Assembly (NCBI RefSeq): GCF_000720135.1
Contig: NZ_JOIU01000044.1
Coordinates: forward strand, 1-43,391
Reading direction: 5' to 3'
Length of the DNA: 43,391 nucleotides
Origin: Streptomyces sp. NRRL S-1022
GTDB taxonomy: Bacteria > Actinomycetota > Actinomycetes > Streptomycetales > Streptomycetaceae
Shown here: piece after piece, positions 9,265 to 17,059 of the stretch
Layout: every line of letters starts with the position of its first letter
Position numbering within the stretch: position 1 is the stretch's first letter
Made by a program: the position numbers and the translations under genes
Notes under the pieces: model-generated
Told to the model about the DNA's origin: nothing
The model's input: the letters and a program-made list of their open reading frames with translations, nothing else
Database searches by the model: none

Positions 9265-9510
9265 TGGCCCGGGTGCGGGCGGCGTACGCGCGGACCGCGT
9301 CGGCGGCCGCGGGGTCCAGCTGCTGCCGGGCGGTGTCGGCCGGGGGCCGGCTGTTCCGCTCATCGAGGGCTCCGTAGGGCGCGGTTCGGATGTGTCTCAC
9401 CAGAGTCTCGCCGGAGCCTGCCGGGCCGGGACCGCTTCAGCCGAGTCATGCCCCAACGTCTGGGGTTCGAGTGCAGGGAGGGACACCGCCGGTCCGACCC
9501 GGCGTCTGAG

Positions 9511-9904
9511 TCAGTCGAACTGTGTGCACACGCTCGGCCTCAGCGCTCGCTTGACCACCCATCCCGTGGTGCCCTCGCGCAGCCCTGACGACTTGCGGGT
9601 GCCGGACGCTGCCGGAGTCGTAGGCCAGGCGGACGCGGTACCAGCCGCCCCGGGTCTGAGAGGCATATACCGCATCACCTCGGTGCAGCAGGCCGAGGGC
9701 GGTGTAGCGGGTCCCGGGCCCGGTCCGCAGCCGCACGGTGTCGATGACCTCATAGCCACACTCGCTGAAGTCCGCCCGCGCCAAGGTGGTCGGGGGCTGC
9801 TCAAGGGGGCTGGCCGAGGCCTGCGGGACGGCCACGACCGTGCCGGACAGGACAACGGCCACGGCCACGGCCACGGCCACGGCCACGAGGATCAGTCGCT
9901 TCAC
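9511..9904 (-). pseudogene. Secreted SH3-domain protein with a C-terminal frameshift
   Basis: The GTG start at 9904 opens a signal peptide (MKRLILVAVAVAVAVAVVL, cleavage near ASAS). A bacterial SH3 (SH3b) domain follows: IDTVRLRTGPGTRYTALGLL and GDAVYASQTRGGWYRVRLA. These exported domains usually bind cell-wall peptides. After RLAYDSGS the frame runs into unrelated sequence, but the neighbouring frame continues the expected ending (GTRKSSGLREGTTGWVVKRA to CTQFD, stop at 9511). A single-base indel near 9600-9612 therefore breaks the gene, unless it is a sequencing error. The product would otherwise be about 130 residues. Confidence 0.7.
9857..9886. repeat. Five tandem GGCCAC hexamers in the signal peptide
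   Basis: Five perfect copies of GGCCAC in a row. On the minus strand they encode alternating Val-Ala in the hydrophobic core of the SH3-protein signal peptide. A microsatellite of this kind can gain or lose units in frame, changing the length of the hydrophobic stretch by two residues per unit. Confidence 0.85.
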
Positions 9905-10183
9905 GCCCCGCCAAACCTCAGTTCGCGGCGGCCGTCACGGCATGCGGCCGAAAGATCACCCGGGCGAGTGCGTACGCCCATGTTCGCCGCCCTCGCGCTC
10001 CGCCGTGGGGAAGCCGCCGCCCGACGCCGGCACGAAGCCGAGGAGCACAACCAGGACGACGTTCTCCTGGTGCGCTGTCTGCCGCCGTCGTCACCACGCC
10101 GGCTACGCGGAGTCGCTCGCTGCCCAGTGAGGGATGCACTTTTTCGTGGACCTCAAGCACCACATGTTGTGGTGATCTGACAG

Positions 10184-10210
10184 GAGCCCCCTCCCCGTCC
10201 GGAGGGGCTC
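10184..10210. terminator. Hairpin, possible terminator
   Basis: GAGCCCC (10184-10190) pairs with GGGGCTC (10204-10210), extended inward by TCC/GGA with one mismatch. There is no T-run, as usual in Streptomyces. Which transcript it ends is unclear. Confidence 0.4.
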
Positions 10211-10588
10211 AAGGTCTCCGCAACAGGCCTGCTTACCTCGCTCTCTGGGTAGGGATCCTGACCTGACCTGGGCTTTCACGGCAGTCGTCGGCCACTCAGT
10301 CGCTGTTACACGCATAGCTGCCTCGGTTTATGAGCCCTTCCCCACATGTAGAGCGCCCCGCCGTGGGAGCCGCGCGCGTGGACCAGCATGGGGATGCCGT
10401 GCAACACCTGGCCTGCGGGGCACACCTGGCTGTGACCAGCGCTTTCAGCCCGCACCGCGCGCGTTCTCCCTGCGTCGTACTTGTCCCAGCCCACCGACGA
10501 CGGCGGCCTCGGCCTGGGCACCGTTGCGAGGAGCGTCCTGTAACTGTGACCGGCAACGATCAACGACGCGAGTGACCAACGGGTCACA

Positions 10589-10606
10589 GTCAGGATGTGT
10601 TCAGGT
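10589..10606 (+). promoter_or_regulatory. Direct repeat resembling an OmpR-family binding site
   Basis: GTCAGGA (10589-10595) and TTCAGGT (10600-10606) are spaced exactly 11 bp apart, the helical spacing at which OmpR-type dimers bind direct repeats. A stronger copy of the same motif (TTCAGGT twice at 11 bp) precedes the paralogous gene at 24211-25002. It lies about 375 bp before the COG4705 gene at 10979, so the link to that gene is uncertain. Confidence 0.4.
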
Positions 10607-10897
10607 TCCCGCTGGCACAGTCGTCCGGTATGACCCAGGAGACACCCGAGAGGCTGGTCGTTCCAGAGCTCGGCACCCGGCAAGGGGACCGGAGGCAATC
10701 CGGCGAACAACCGGCCGAAGGGGGCTTGCACCAGGTCGCCGGTACTGGATGGGGAGTGGCAGAACGATCTCTGTGCGTCAGGAGGGCAGGCCGTCCGAGG
10801 GAATCGGTCGACGTGCCGTCCAGCGCTCCTCACATCGCGTAAGAGCGTAGCGAGGTGTGCCCCCGGTCATGACAGGCACACATGAAAGTCCTCGCTT

Positions 10898-10915
10898 GTC
10901 TACAAGATTGTAGAC
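10898..10915 (+). promoter_or_regulatory. BlaI-type operator upstream of the COG4705 gene
   Basis: GTCTACAAGATTGTAGAC is a perfect 8-2-8 inverted repeat. It closely matches GTCTACAACATTGTAGTC at 20011-20028 between the blaI-like gene and the DedA operon. CTACA/TGTAG half sites are typical of BlaI/MecI repressors. It ends 63 bp before the start at 10979, a good position for repression. Control by the BlaI protein at 19596-19967 is inferred. Confidence 0.7.
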
Positions 10916-10978
10916 AGTTACCGTTCCGCAGACGTGAGGGTGCCCCCTCCGCGCTGCCATCGTCCATGTGAGGATTGC

Positions 10979-12274
10979 ATGACAACTTCGACGACTACCG
11001 CGACTGCTCGTCATGTCGCGGGCAGCCGCCTGTTGAACAAGGTGCCCGAGGTCACGGTCTGGTTCTGGATCATCAAGATCCTCTGCACGACCGTCGGCGA
11101 GAGTTTCGCCGACTACATCAACGAGACGCTGGGCTTCGGCCTGACCAACACCATGCTGTTGTTCACCGCGGTCTTCGCGATCGTGCTGGCGATCCAGTTC
11201 CGCACGAAGCGCTACGTCCCGTTCCCGTACTGGCTCACCGTGGTGGTGGTCAGTGTCACCGGCACGCTGTACACCGACATGCTCACCGACAAGCAGCAGG
11301 TCCCGCTGTGGCTAAGCTCGACGGTGTTCTCGGTCCTGCTGGCCGTCGTTTTCGGGGTCTGGTGGCTGCGCGAGCGGACGCTGTCGATCCACAGCATCAC
11401 GACCTTCCCGCGTGAGGCGTTCTACTGGCTGACAGTCCTGGTGACGTTCGCACTGGGTACCGCCCTGGGTGACTGGACGCTGGAGCTGACCAACTGGACG
11501 CCCGCGCAGTCGGTGTTCCTGCCGCTGGGCCTCATCGCGTCGATCACCGCGCTGTGGAGGTTCGGCGCCAACCCGGTTCTCTCGTTCTGGCTGGCCTACA
11601 TCCTCACCCGGCCGCTCGGCGCCAACATCGGTGACTGGCTCGCCTCCCAGAAGGCGGCGGCCAACCCCGGCGAGCCGGTGGGACTTGGCCTGGGTACCTT
11701 CACCACCAGCCTGGTCTTCCTCGGCGCCATCCTGGCCACGGTCGTTTACCTGACGATCAGTCGCAGGGACGTCGCCGAGACTTCCGAGACGACGCACGAG
11801 CCGCCGGCCACCAACGCCCGCAAGGAGCGAATCGCGCTCGGAGGCTTGGCAGTGATCACCGCTGGCACCGTCGCGCTGATGATCTGGGCTCACAACCAGC
11901 CCCATGTCACCTGCGACCCGACCGGCCAGAGCGAGACGATGCCGGCCTGCCCGAAGGCCGCCATGACCGGCAAGCAGACGACCGCGGCAGTGGCGAAGTA
12001 CGAGAAGCTCGCCCAGACGGCGATCGCTCAGGACCGGGCCGGGACGGCGGCGGCCTCCCACGCCACCGTGCAGAAGATGCGCGACGACTGGGACGCCGAC
12101 ACCACCTCGCTGCAGGCGGTCAACAACACCACGTGGACTCTGCTCGACCGCCAGATGGATGAGGTCCTCAAGGCGTACGCCATCGACCACGGCAACATTC
12201 GGCCGGCGCCGGCCGCCGAACAGGAGAAGCAACTCAGCACCTTGCTGGGCGACCTCCACAGCCACCGCTTCTGA
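10979..12274 (+). CDS. COG4705-type repeat membrane protein with a C-terminal outer domain
   Basis: About 431 residues. The first 280 contain repeated membrane modules of the COG4705 type: KVPEVTVWFWIIKILCTTVGE, RTLSIHSITTFPREAFYWL with FALGTALGDW, and FWLAYILTRPLGANIGDW. After an eighth or so membrane segment (LGGLAVITAGTVALMIWAHN) there is an approximately 130-residue soluble domain. It has two cysteines (VTCDPTG and MPACPK) and long helices rich in Ala, Gln and Asp. The paralogue at 24211-25002 lacks that domain. ATG 10979 is preceded by a GAGGA site. A BlaI-type operator lies upstream. The family is poorly characterised, with no substrate known to me; linkage to envelope genes here suggests a cell-surface stress role (inference). 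Confidence 0.75.
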   Translation: MTTSTTTATARHVAGSRLLNKVPEVTVWFWIIKILCTTVGESFADYINETLGFGLTNTMLLFTAVFAIVLAIQFRTKRYVPFPYWLTVVVVSVTGTLYTDMLTDKQQVPLWLSSTVFSVLLAVVFGVWWLRERTLSIHSITTFPREAFYWLTVLVTFALGTALGDWTLELTNWTPAQSVFLPLGLIASITALWRFGANPVLSFWLAYILTRPLGANIGDWLASQKAAANPGEPVGLGLGTFTTSLVFLGAILATVVYLTISRRDVAETSETTHEPPATNARKERIALGGLAVITAGTVALMIWAHNQPHVTCDPTGQSETMPACPKAAMTGKQTTAAVAKYEKLAQTAIAQDRAGTAAASHATVQKMRDDWDADTTSLQAVNNTTWTLLDRQMDEVLKAYAIDHGNIRPAPAAEQEKQLSTLLGDLHSHRF

Positions 12275-12286
12275 GGAGGGTCGGGG

Positions 12287-12311
12287 CCTTGAACTGGTGG
12301 CCGGTTCAAGG
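12287..12311 (+). terminator. Hairpin after the COG4705 gene
   Basis: CCTTGAAC (12287-12294) and GTTCAAGG (12304-12311) are perfect inverted repeats with a 9-base loop, 13 bp after the stop codon. The position suits a transcription terminator. Confidence 0.55.
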
Positions 12312-12408
12312 GACCTGTACAGGACCGGTCACCAACTGCGCCACACCGGTGCACCAGGGCCCAACGCCCCCAGTGTCGGTGTTACGACGGGCCACCTGCT
12401 CTGGAACG

Positions 12409-12606
12409 ATGCGTCTCATGCAGCCCCTGCCGGCACCCTGCCCCGCTGATCTGATCCCGGACGCGACGGAGCAGGAAACCTTCAACATCGCGTACCAGGC
12501 GGCCAAGCAACAGCGTGCCGTTTTCGTTGCCATCGAGCGCATGGGACCGCACTGGACGGTCAAGGCCGACGCGCTCACCGCGGGGAGGCCGTCGCCTTCG
12601 ATGTGA
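12409..12606 (+). CDS. Unrecognised small open frame
   Basis: A 65-codon frame starting MRLMQPLPAPCPADLIPDA, with a weak GGAACG sequence 2 bases before the start. The middle (TFNIAYQAAKQQRAVFVAIE) looks protein-like and amphipathic, but I recognise no family. The last part overlaps the histidine-kinase remnant in another frame, so if real it is probably itself a truncated piece joined at a junction near 12560-12580. Low confidence. Confidence 0.25.
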   Translation: MRLMQPLPAPCPADLIPDATEQETFNIAYQAAKQQRAVFVAIERMGPHWTVKADALTAGRPSPSM

Positions 12607-12816
12607 GTGACGAGGGCGCGGTGGACGGCGAGGCGTCCCGGCTGTTCGACCGCAGCCGCACCGGCGCGGGGGGGCTCCGGCATCGGCCTGTCCCTCGCCC
12701 GCGATCTGGCCGGGTCTCTGGGCGGCAGACTCTCCCTGACCGGTCGCCATCCGGCCGCCTTCACCCTGCTCGTCCCCGTACGCCGCGAGGAGTTCGGCTC
12801 CGAGGGCGACGGCTGA
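12579..12816 (+). pseudogene. C-terminal fragment of a sensor histidine kinase
   Basis: The remnant covers the end of a HATPase_c domain: RGEAVAFDVSDEG (N/G1-like region), SRLFDRSRTGAGG, then GSGIGLSLARDLAGSLGGRL (G2 box) and FTLLVPVRREE. The frame changes at a run of seven G (about 12667-12673); removing one G restores GAGGSGIGLSLAR. Nothing upstream encodes the dimerisation or sensor parts. It may be the last trace of a former two-component system next to the COG4705 gene, like the complete one beside its paralogue at 22144-24182. Confidence 0.7.
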
Positions 12817-12850
12817 GGAGGGTTCAGGTGCCTGCTGCGGTGGGAGCCGG

Positions 12851-13858
12851 TCACAGCCGGGTGACGATCCGGTTCGCGGCGGTCTTCTGCAGCAGCCCGT
12901 AGGCGAGGCCCGGCAACAGCAGGTGCGGTTTGTCGGGCAGGGACGCGGTGAGCAGTACGGCGCTCGCGCTGCTGTTGTTCATGCCGCAGGCGAGCGTCAA
13001 CGACGAGGCGGTAACCGCCTCCAGCCGCAGGAGGTGGGCGGCGACCTGGCCGAGGACGAAGGAGAGCAGGCAGACCAGGGCGGCCACGGCCAGGGCAGCG
13101 GCGAACAGCAGCGGGCGTGGCCGGGTGAGCACGGATCCGAGGGCGCCGCTGGCGTTGACGTAGGTCAGGACCAGCGAACCGGCCATGGCCGACGGCGCCA
13201 CCGTCGTGACTAGACGGCCCAGCCACCGCGCGGGCAGGACGATTGCACCCAGCAGGCCCGCCGCGCAGGGAAGGACCACGGCAGCGAGGGCGAATCCACC
13301 CTGGGCCAGCCGGCCGGTCGCGGCGAGGGTGTGCGCGTAACCGCCGCTGACCAGCGGCGACAGCGTCGCCAGCAACACGGGGGCGGTCAGCGGGCTGAGG
13401 ATGGTGGAGGCCAGGACGAGGCCCACCATCGTCGGCTGATCTCCCTCGCCCTTATCGGTCCACACGGTCGCCCCGGCGGCGACGGGCATCACCACGACGA
13501 GGATCATCGCGGTGAGCAGTCCGCTGCCGCCATCGGTGTCCGGGGTGCGCCGCAGGAGAAAGGCGACGAACGGCACGACCGCCAGCGGGATCGCCAGGTG
13601 CAGCACGAGGCCGGCGAGCAGTGCCTTCGGACGCCGCAGCAGGGCACCCAGCGCGCGGACGGGGACCTGGAGCCCGGCCGAGAACAGCACCAGGGACAGC
13701 AGGAGCGGCGCGGCGTGCACTGTCAGATGCGACGGCGGCAAGGGATGGGGGCGGCGCAGCCACAGACCGGGGGCGGGCAGGGCCAGGGCGAGGGCGTAGG
13801 ACAGGACGACAGCGCGGCCGAGCCGGTGCCGCAGCCAGGACGCGGCGCGGGTGTGCAT
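12851..13858 (-). CDS. Sodium/bile-acid symporter (SBF) family transporter
   Basis: A 335-residue, probably ten-span membrane protein. Features typical of the SBF/BASS superfamily are SLVLFSAGLQVPVRAL near the second span, the discontinuous-helix segment VVVMPVAAGATVWTDKGEGD around residues 142-161, and LTLACGMNNSSASAVLL near residue 300, which corresponds to the conserved E/N-rich crossing motif. The length is normal for the family. The substrate cannot be read from sequence: bile-acid homologues in soil bacteria move organic anions such as pantothenate or pyruvate-like acids. It is transcribed alone on the minus strand, and its end faces the histidine-kinase remnant. Confidence 0.8.
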   Translation of the reverse strand: MHTRAASWLRHRLGRAVVLSYALALALPAPGLWLRRPHPLPPSHLTVHAAPLLLSLVLFSAGLQVPVRALGALLRRPKALLAGLVLHLAIPLAVVPFVAFLLRRTPDTDGGSGLLTAMILVVVMPVAAGATVWTDKGEGDQPTMVGLVLASTILSPLTAPVLLATLSPLVSGGYAHTLAATGRLAQGGFALAAVVLPCAAGLLGAIVLPARWLGRLVTTVAPSAMAGSLVLTYVNASGALGSVLTRPRPLLFAAALAVAALVCLLSFVLGQVAAHLLRLEAVTASSLTLACGMNNSSASAVLLTASLPDKPHLLLPGLAYGLLQKTAANRIVTRL

Positions 13859-14042
13859 GGCCCCATGTTGATCAGGCCGGACCCGGCGGGCCGGGAAGCC
13901 GCGCGGCAGGCAGGATGCGCTCAGGCAACCGCTGGCAACGTCCTGCCCATGATCTACGAACTCTCCGAGACTCCCGGGCGGCGCCGCGCGGGCGTCGGGG
14001 CGTAAACAGCGTCATGATCACGGCGAGATAGCCGGCAAAATC

Positions 14043-14183
14043 CGGGTGCTGCTCCACTGCGGTCTGCCGGGTGACGTCGCCTTCGCACAACCCGGTGCCA
14101 CCGACGGGGACGCCTCGGTCCACCCCGGCAGCCTGCCCCGCATCAGCACCTTGCGCGGGCACGGCTACCGCCTGGAACTCTGA
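14043..14183 (+). pseudogene. Possible C-terminal remnant of a winged-helix response regulator
   Basis: The frame ends with PRISTLRGHGYRLEL and a stop. That resembles the final beta-hairpin of OmpR-type DNA-binding domains (TVRGxGYRL). The preceding 30 codons (LLHCGLPGDVAFAQPGATDG) do not match well. There is no start codon context and no receiver domain. It is offered as a possible relic only. Confidence 0.3.
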
Positions 14184-14206
14184 CGGACGCCGCGCGCGGC
14201 AGCAGC

Positions 14207-14239
14207 GAGCAGGCCGCCGGTCTTCCCGGCGGCCTGCTC
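14207..14239. terminator. Strong hairpin terminator after the NarL-type regulator
   Basis: GAGCAGGCCGCCGG (14207-14220) pairs perfectly with CCGGCGGCCTGCTC (14226-14239) around a 5-base loop. It lies just past the stop of the minus-strand response regulator and would end the ABC/two-component operon. It could work in both directions. Confidence 0.8.
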
Positions 14240-14246
14240 ATCGGGT

Positions 14247-14915
14247 TCAGTCCGCGTTGGGCCGGGCGAGGCCGTGGTCGTAGGCGAAGATCACGGCCTG
14301 GATCCGGTCGCGGGCTCCGATCTTGGCCAGGACGCGGCCGACGTGGGTCTTGACGGTGGACTCGGAGAGCACGAACCGGGCGGCGATCTCGCCATTGGTC
14401 CAGCCCTTGCCTACGGCGATGAGGATCTCCCGTTCGCGGTCGGTGAGGGAGACGAGCCTCGGGTCCTCGGCGGCGTCACCCCGGTGGGCGGGGACGTACT
14501 GGGCGAACTCGTCCAGGAGGCGGCGGGTGAGGGCGGGCGCGATCACGGCGTCGCCGGAGGCGACGGCGCGGATCCCCGCGAGGAGCTCCTCGGGGCGCGC
14601 GTCCTTGAGGAGGAAACCGCTGGCCCCTGCCCGGATCGCGGCGTGGACGTACTCGTCGAGGTCGAACGTCGTGAGCACGAGGACGCGGGAGCGGCCGCCG
14701 GCGGCGACGATGCGGCGGGTGGCCTCGATGCCGTCCATGCCGGGCATGCGGACGTCCATCAGGACGACGTCCGGGCGCAGTTCGGCGGTCTTGCGGACGG
14801 CCTCCGCGCCGTGGGCGGCCTCCCCGACGACGTCGGTCTCGGGGACGGAGTCCAGGAGCAGGTGGAACCCGTAGCGTTGCAGCGGCTGGTCGTCCACGAT
14901 GAGGACGGTGGTCAT
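14247..14915 (-). CDS. NarL/LuxR-family response regulator
   Basis: The 222-residue protein has a receiver domain (residues 1-120) with the phosphorylation site Asp54 in VVLMDVRMPGMDG. The conserved Thr/Lys positions lie in VLVLTTFD and GFLLKDARPEELL. A LuxR-type helix-turn-helix domain follows (SLTDREREILIAVGKGWTNGEIA, then LSESTVKTHVGRVLAKIGARDR). The start overlaps the stop of the upstream kinase by 4 bases, so the pair is translationally coupled. It presumably controls the neighbouring ABC exporter operon. It is last in the operon and followed by a strong hairpin. Confidence 0.95.
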   Translation of the reverse strand: MTTVLIVDDQPLQRYGFHLLLDSVPETDVVGEAAHGAEAVRKTAELRPDVVLMDVRMPGMDGIEATRRIVAAGGRSRVLVLTTFDLDEYVHAAIRAGASGFLLKDARPEELLAGIRAVASGDAVIAPALTRRLLDEFAQYVPAHRGDAAEDPRLVSLTDREREILIAVGKGWTNGEIAARFVLSESTVKTHVGRVLAKIGARDRIQAVIFAYDHGLARPNAD

Positions 14916-16201
14916 CGGTCACTGCCCCGGGGCGTGAGGTCGAGGACGGCTTCGACGCTCCATCCTCCGCCGTCCGTCGGTCCCGCGCCGACGGTGCCTC
15001 CATACAGAGCGGCTCTTTCTCGCATGCCCACCAGGCCGTGCCCTTCCTCGTTCGGCGGTCCCGGCTGTGCGGCCGGGCCGGTGTCCTGGACCCGGATGGT
15101 CAGCCGGGTGTCCGTCACGGCGACCGCCAGGTGCACCCGGGCGTCGTCGGCGGCGTGCTTCATGGTGTTGGTGAGGGCTTCCTGGACGATGCGGTACACC
15201 GTCAGCTGGACCCCGCCGTCCAGAGCCTCGACGTCGCCGGAGGTCCGGTAGACGACCTCCAGTCCGGCGGCGCGGACCGTGGCGCACAGCGCGCCGATGT
15301 CCGCGATGCCGGGCTGCGGGCTGAGCTCGGGCCCACCCGACGAACCGTCCCCAGCCTCGCGCAGTACACCGAGCACGCGCCGCAGCTCGCCCAGGGCCTG
15401 CCGGCCGGTGTCGCCGATGAGCTGCAGGGCCTCTTTGCCCCGTTCGGGTGCGATGTCGGTGGCGTAGGCGCCGGCGTCGGCGAGCGTGATGATCACGGAC
15501 AGGTTGTGGCCGACGATGTCGTGCATCTCGCGCGCCACCCGGGTGCGTTCAGTGGCCGTGGCCAGCCTGCTGCGCTGGTCGCGCTCGATTTCCAGCCGGG
15601 CGGCCCGCTCCCGGAGTCCGGCGAGCTGGGCCCGGCGGATTCGCACCATGAGGCCGAGCGCGAGGGCCGCCGTCGCCGTGCTCAGCAGGAAGAACAGCGC
15701 GTCCCAGACGGACACGGCCGAGGACGCGCGGACCGCGACCAGCAGCATGGCTCCCGCCATGACCGCACCGGCCCACGGCAGCTGCCGCAGCCGCCCGTGC
15801 AGGGCCAGGCTGTACATGGCGACGAAGAGCGCGACGTCAGCGCGCAGCGCCGCGCCCAGGGACCATTGGAGGACGAACACCGCGGCGATGACACCGAAGG
15901 CCGCCATGGGCTTGCGTCGCCGCCACAGCAGGGGCAGTACCAGTCCTGCCTGCAGTGCCAGGATTCCCGCGACGGGCAACTCGGTGAAGGCGAGCCGGAA
16001 GCGGCGCGGGCCGTCGCCGTCGTCCACACCGCCGCGCAGCAGGTCGGGCAGACAGAACATCAGGAAGACCAGAGCCACGACCACTGTGTCCAGCACCCAG
16101 GGGTGTGTCCGGTCGGCCTGCCGCAACCGCTGGCCGCCCCGGGACAGCCGGGCGACCAGCGGTCCCATCCCGCTGATGTCATCGGTGGTCACGGACGTCA
16201 C
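14912..16201 (-). CDS. NarL-type sensor histidine kinase (HisKA_3)
   Basis: 429 residues. After a roughly 35-residue cytoplasmic start there are five or six hydrophobic segments (about 37-52, 78-94, 100-118, 122-135, 142-158, 165-186) with short loops, so the sensor is membrane-embedded (DesK/LiaS-like layout). A coiled-coil leads to the HisKA_3 box with the phospho-acceptor His227 in REMHDIVGHNLSV. The ATPase domain has EALTNTMKHA (N box), VQDTGP (G1) and EGHGLVGMRERAALYGG (G2). It is coupled to the response regulator downstream, and the ABC permease gene lies 18 bp upstream. Kinases of this layout often sense membrane or cell-wall antibiotic stress. Confidence 0.93.
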   Translation of the reverse strand: MTSVTTDDISGMGPLVARLSRGGQRLRQADRTHPWVLDTVVVALVFLMFCLPDLLRGGVDDGDGPRRFRLAFTELPVAGILALQAGLVLPLLWRRRKPMAAFGVIAAVFVLQWSLGAALRADVALFVAMYSLALHGRLRQLPWAGAVMAGAMLLVAVRASSAVSVWDALFFLLSTATAALALGLMVRIRRAQLAGLRERAARLEIERDQRSRLATATERTRVAREMHDIVGHNLSVIITLADAGAYATDIAPERGKEALQLIGDTGRQALGELRRVLGVLREAGDGSSGGPELSPQPGIADIGALCATVRAAGLEVVYRTSGDVEALDGGVQLTVYRIVQEALTNTMKHAADDARVHLAVAVTDTRLTIRVQDTGPAAQPGPPNEEGHGLVGMRERAALYGGTVGAGPTDGGGWSVEAVLDLTPRGSDR

Positions 16202-16219
16202 CTGTCCATGGTGCGGGCG

Positions 16220-17059
16220 TCAGACGTCGGTGCGCGCGAGCCGGTACGCCGCGCCGCCCAGCGCAAGCGCCGTCCAGCACAGGAAGACCAGCAGCCCGGC
16301 GCCCGGCGACAGGGACGTCGAGTCGTGGGTCAGCGCGAACATCGACTCACCCGCGTTGGACGGCAGGTAGGGGCTGATGTCGTCCTGCCAGGAACTCGGC
16401 AGCAAGGAGATCAGCCCTGGGATCAGCATCAGGGCGGCGACCAGCACCGAGATCCCCCCGGCCACCGACCGCAGCAGTGCGCCCAGGGCGGCGCCGATCA
16501 CCCCGACCAGGCCGAGGTAGAGCCCGGCGCCCAGCAGACTCCGTATTACACCAGCGTGCGAAAGGCTCATCGCCGCGGGAGTGCCCGAGACGATTCCACT
16601 GCCGAACAGGAAGGCGACGAACCCACCCACCGTCCCCACGACCAGTGCGACCAGCCCGAACACAGCCGCCTTGGACCACAGCACGGGCAGCCGGCGGGGG
16701 ACCGCCGCGAGGGTGGAACGGATCATTCCGGTCGAGTACTCGCCCGCCGTGACCAGCACGCCGAGCACGCCCAAGGCGAGCTGGGCGAAGTTCGTACCGA
16801 AGAGGGACAGGCTGACGGCCGTCGAATCGGCGAAGTCCCGGTCCATGTGGCCGGAGTCGATCCCCGACTTGTAGCGACTCGCGGAAATCAGGCCGAAGGC
16901 CACCAGGAACAGCAGGCCGAGGCCCAGGGTGATCCAGGTCGAGCGCAGGGACCACAGCTTGGCCCACTCGGAGGCGAGCACGCGCCGTCCGGTCACCCGG
17001 TAGGCGGGGCGGGCGGGAGTGGTCCTGGGTTCCTCTGCGGTTGCGGTGAGGGTGCTCAT
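16220..17059 (-). CDS. ABC-2 type transporter permease
   Basis: 279 residues, six predicted membrane segments. The N-terminal cytoplasmic section (RRVLASEWAKLWSLRSTWITL) is the usual start of this Streptomyces permease family. A large outer loop follows the first span (SRYKSGIDSGHMDRDFADST), then spans near GTNFAQLALGVLGVLVTAGEYSTGMIRS, a signature region of ABC-2 (NatB/BcrB-like) permeases. It forms the channel of an exporter with the ATPase encoded just upstream; start and stop overlap by 4 bases. The substrate is unknown: peptide antibiotics or lipids are typical. Confidence 0.9.
   Translation of the reverse strand: MSTLTATAEEPRTTPARPAYRVTGRRVLASEWAKLWSLRSTWITLGLGLLFLVAFGLISASRYKSGIDSGHMDRDFADSTAVSLSLFGTNFAQLALGVLGVLVTAGEYSTGMIRSTLAAVPRRLPVLWSKAAVFGLVALVVGTVGGFVAFLFGSGIVSGTPAAMSLSHAGVIRSLLGAGLYLGLVGVIGAALGALLRSVAGGISVLVAALMLIPGLISLLPSSWQDDISPYLPSNAGESMFALTHDSTSLSPGAGLLVFLCWTALALGGAAYRLARTDV

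Larger units (their letters stand above)
9905..10978. other. Long region without a convincing gene
   Basis: About 1.07 kb separates the SH3 gene from the membrane protein at 10979. Open frames on both strands lack recognisable domains or ribosome sites and look like decayed DNA. It holds several signals listed separately: a terminator-like hairpin, an 11-bp-period direct repeat and a BlaI-type operator. CACCACA..TGTGGTG (10158-10174) is a short inverted repeat without an assigned role. Confidence 0.5.

Noticed and set aside
8437..9588. A single 383-codon plus-strand gene
   Set aside because: It is a chance fusion: a TPR fragment, the reverse of parB and an IS701 fragment happen to share one open frame. 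Reported as separate remnants.
9857..9886. Tandem repeats as part of a CRISPR array
   Set aside because: Units are 6 bp with no spacers, inside a coding region. No CRISPR-like array or cas gene is seen anywhere in the window.
10306..10833. A 175-codon minus-strand gene
   Set aside because: No ribosome site, no domain, and composition unlike neighbouring genes.
13331..14005. Plus-strand gene over the SBF transporter
   Set aside because: Gln/Gly/Arg-rich shadow of the transporter gene without domain content.
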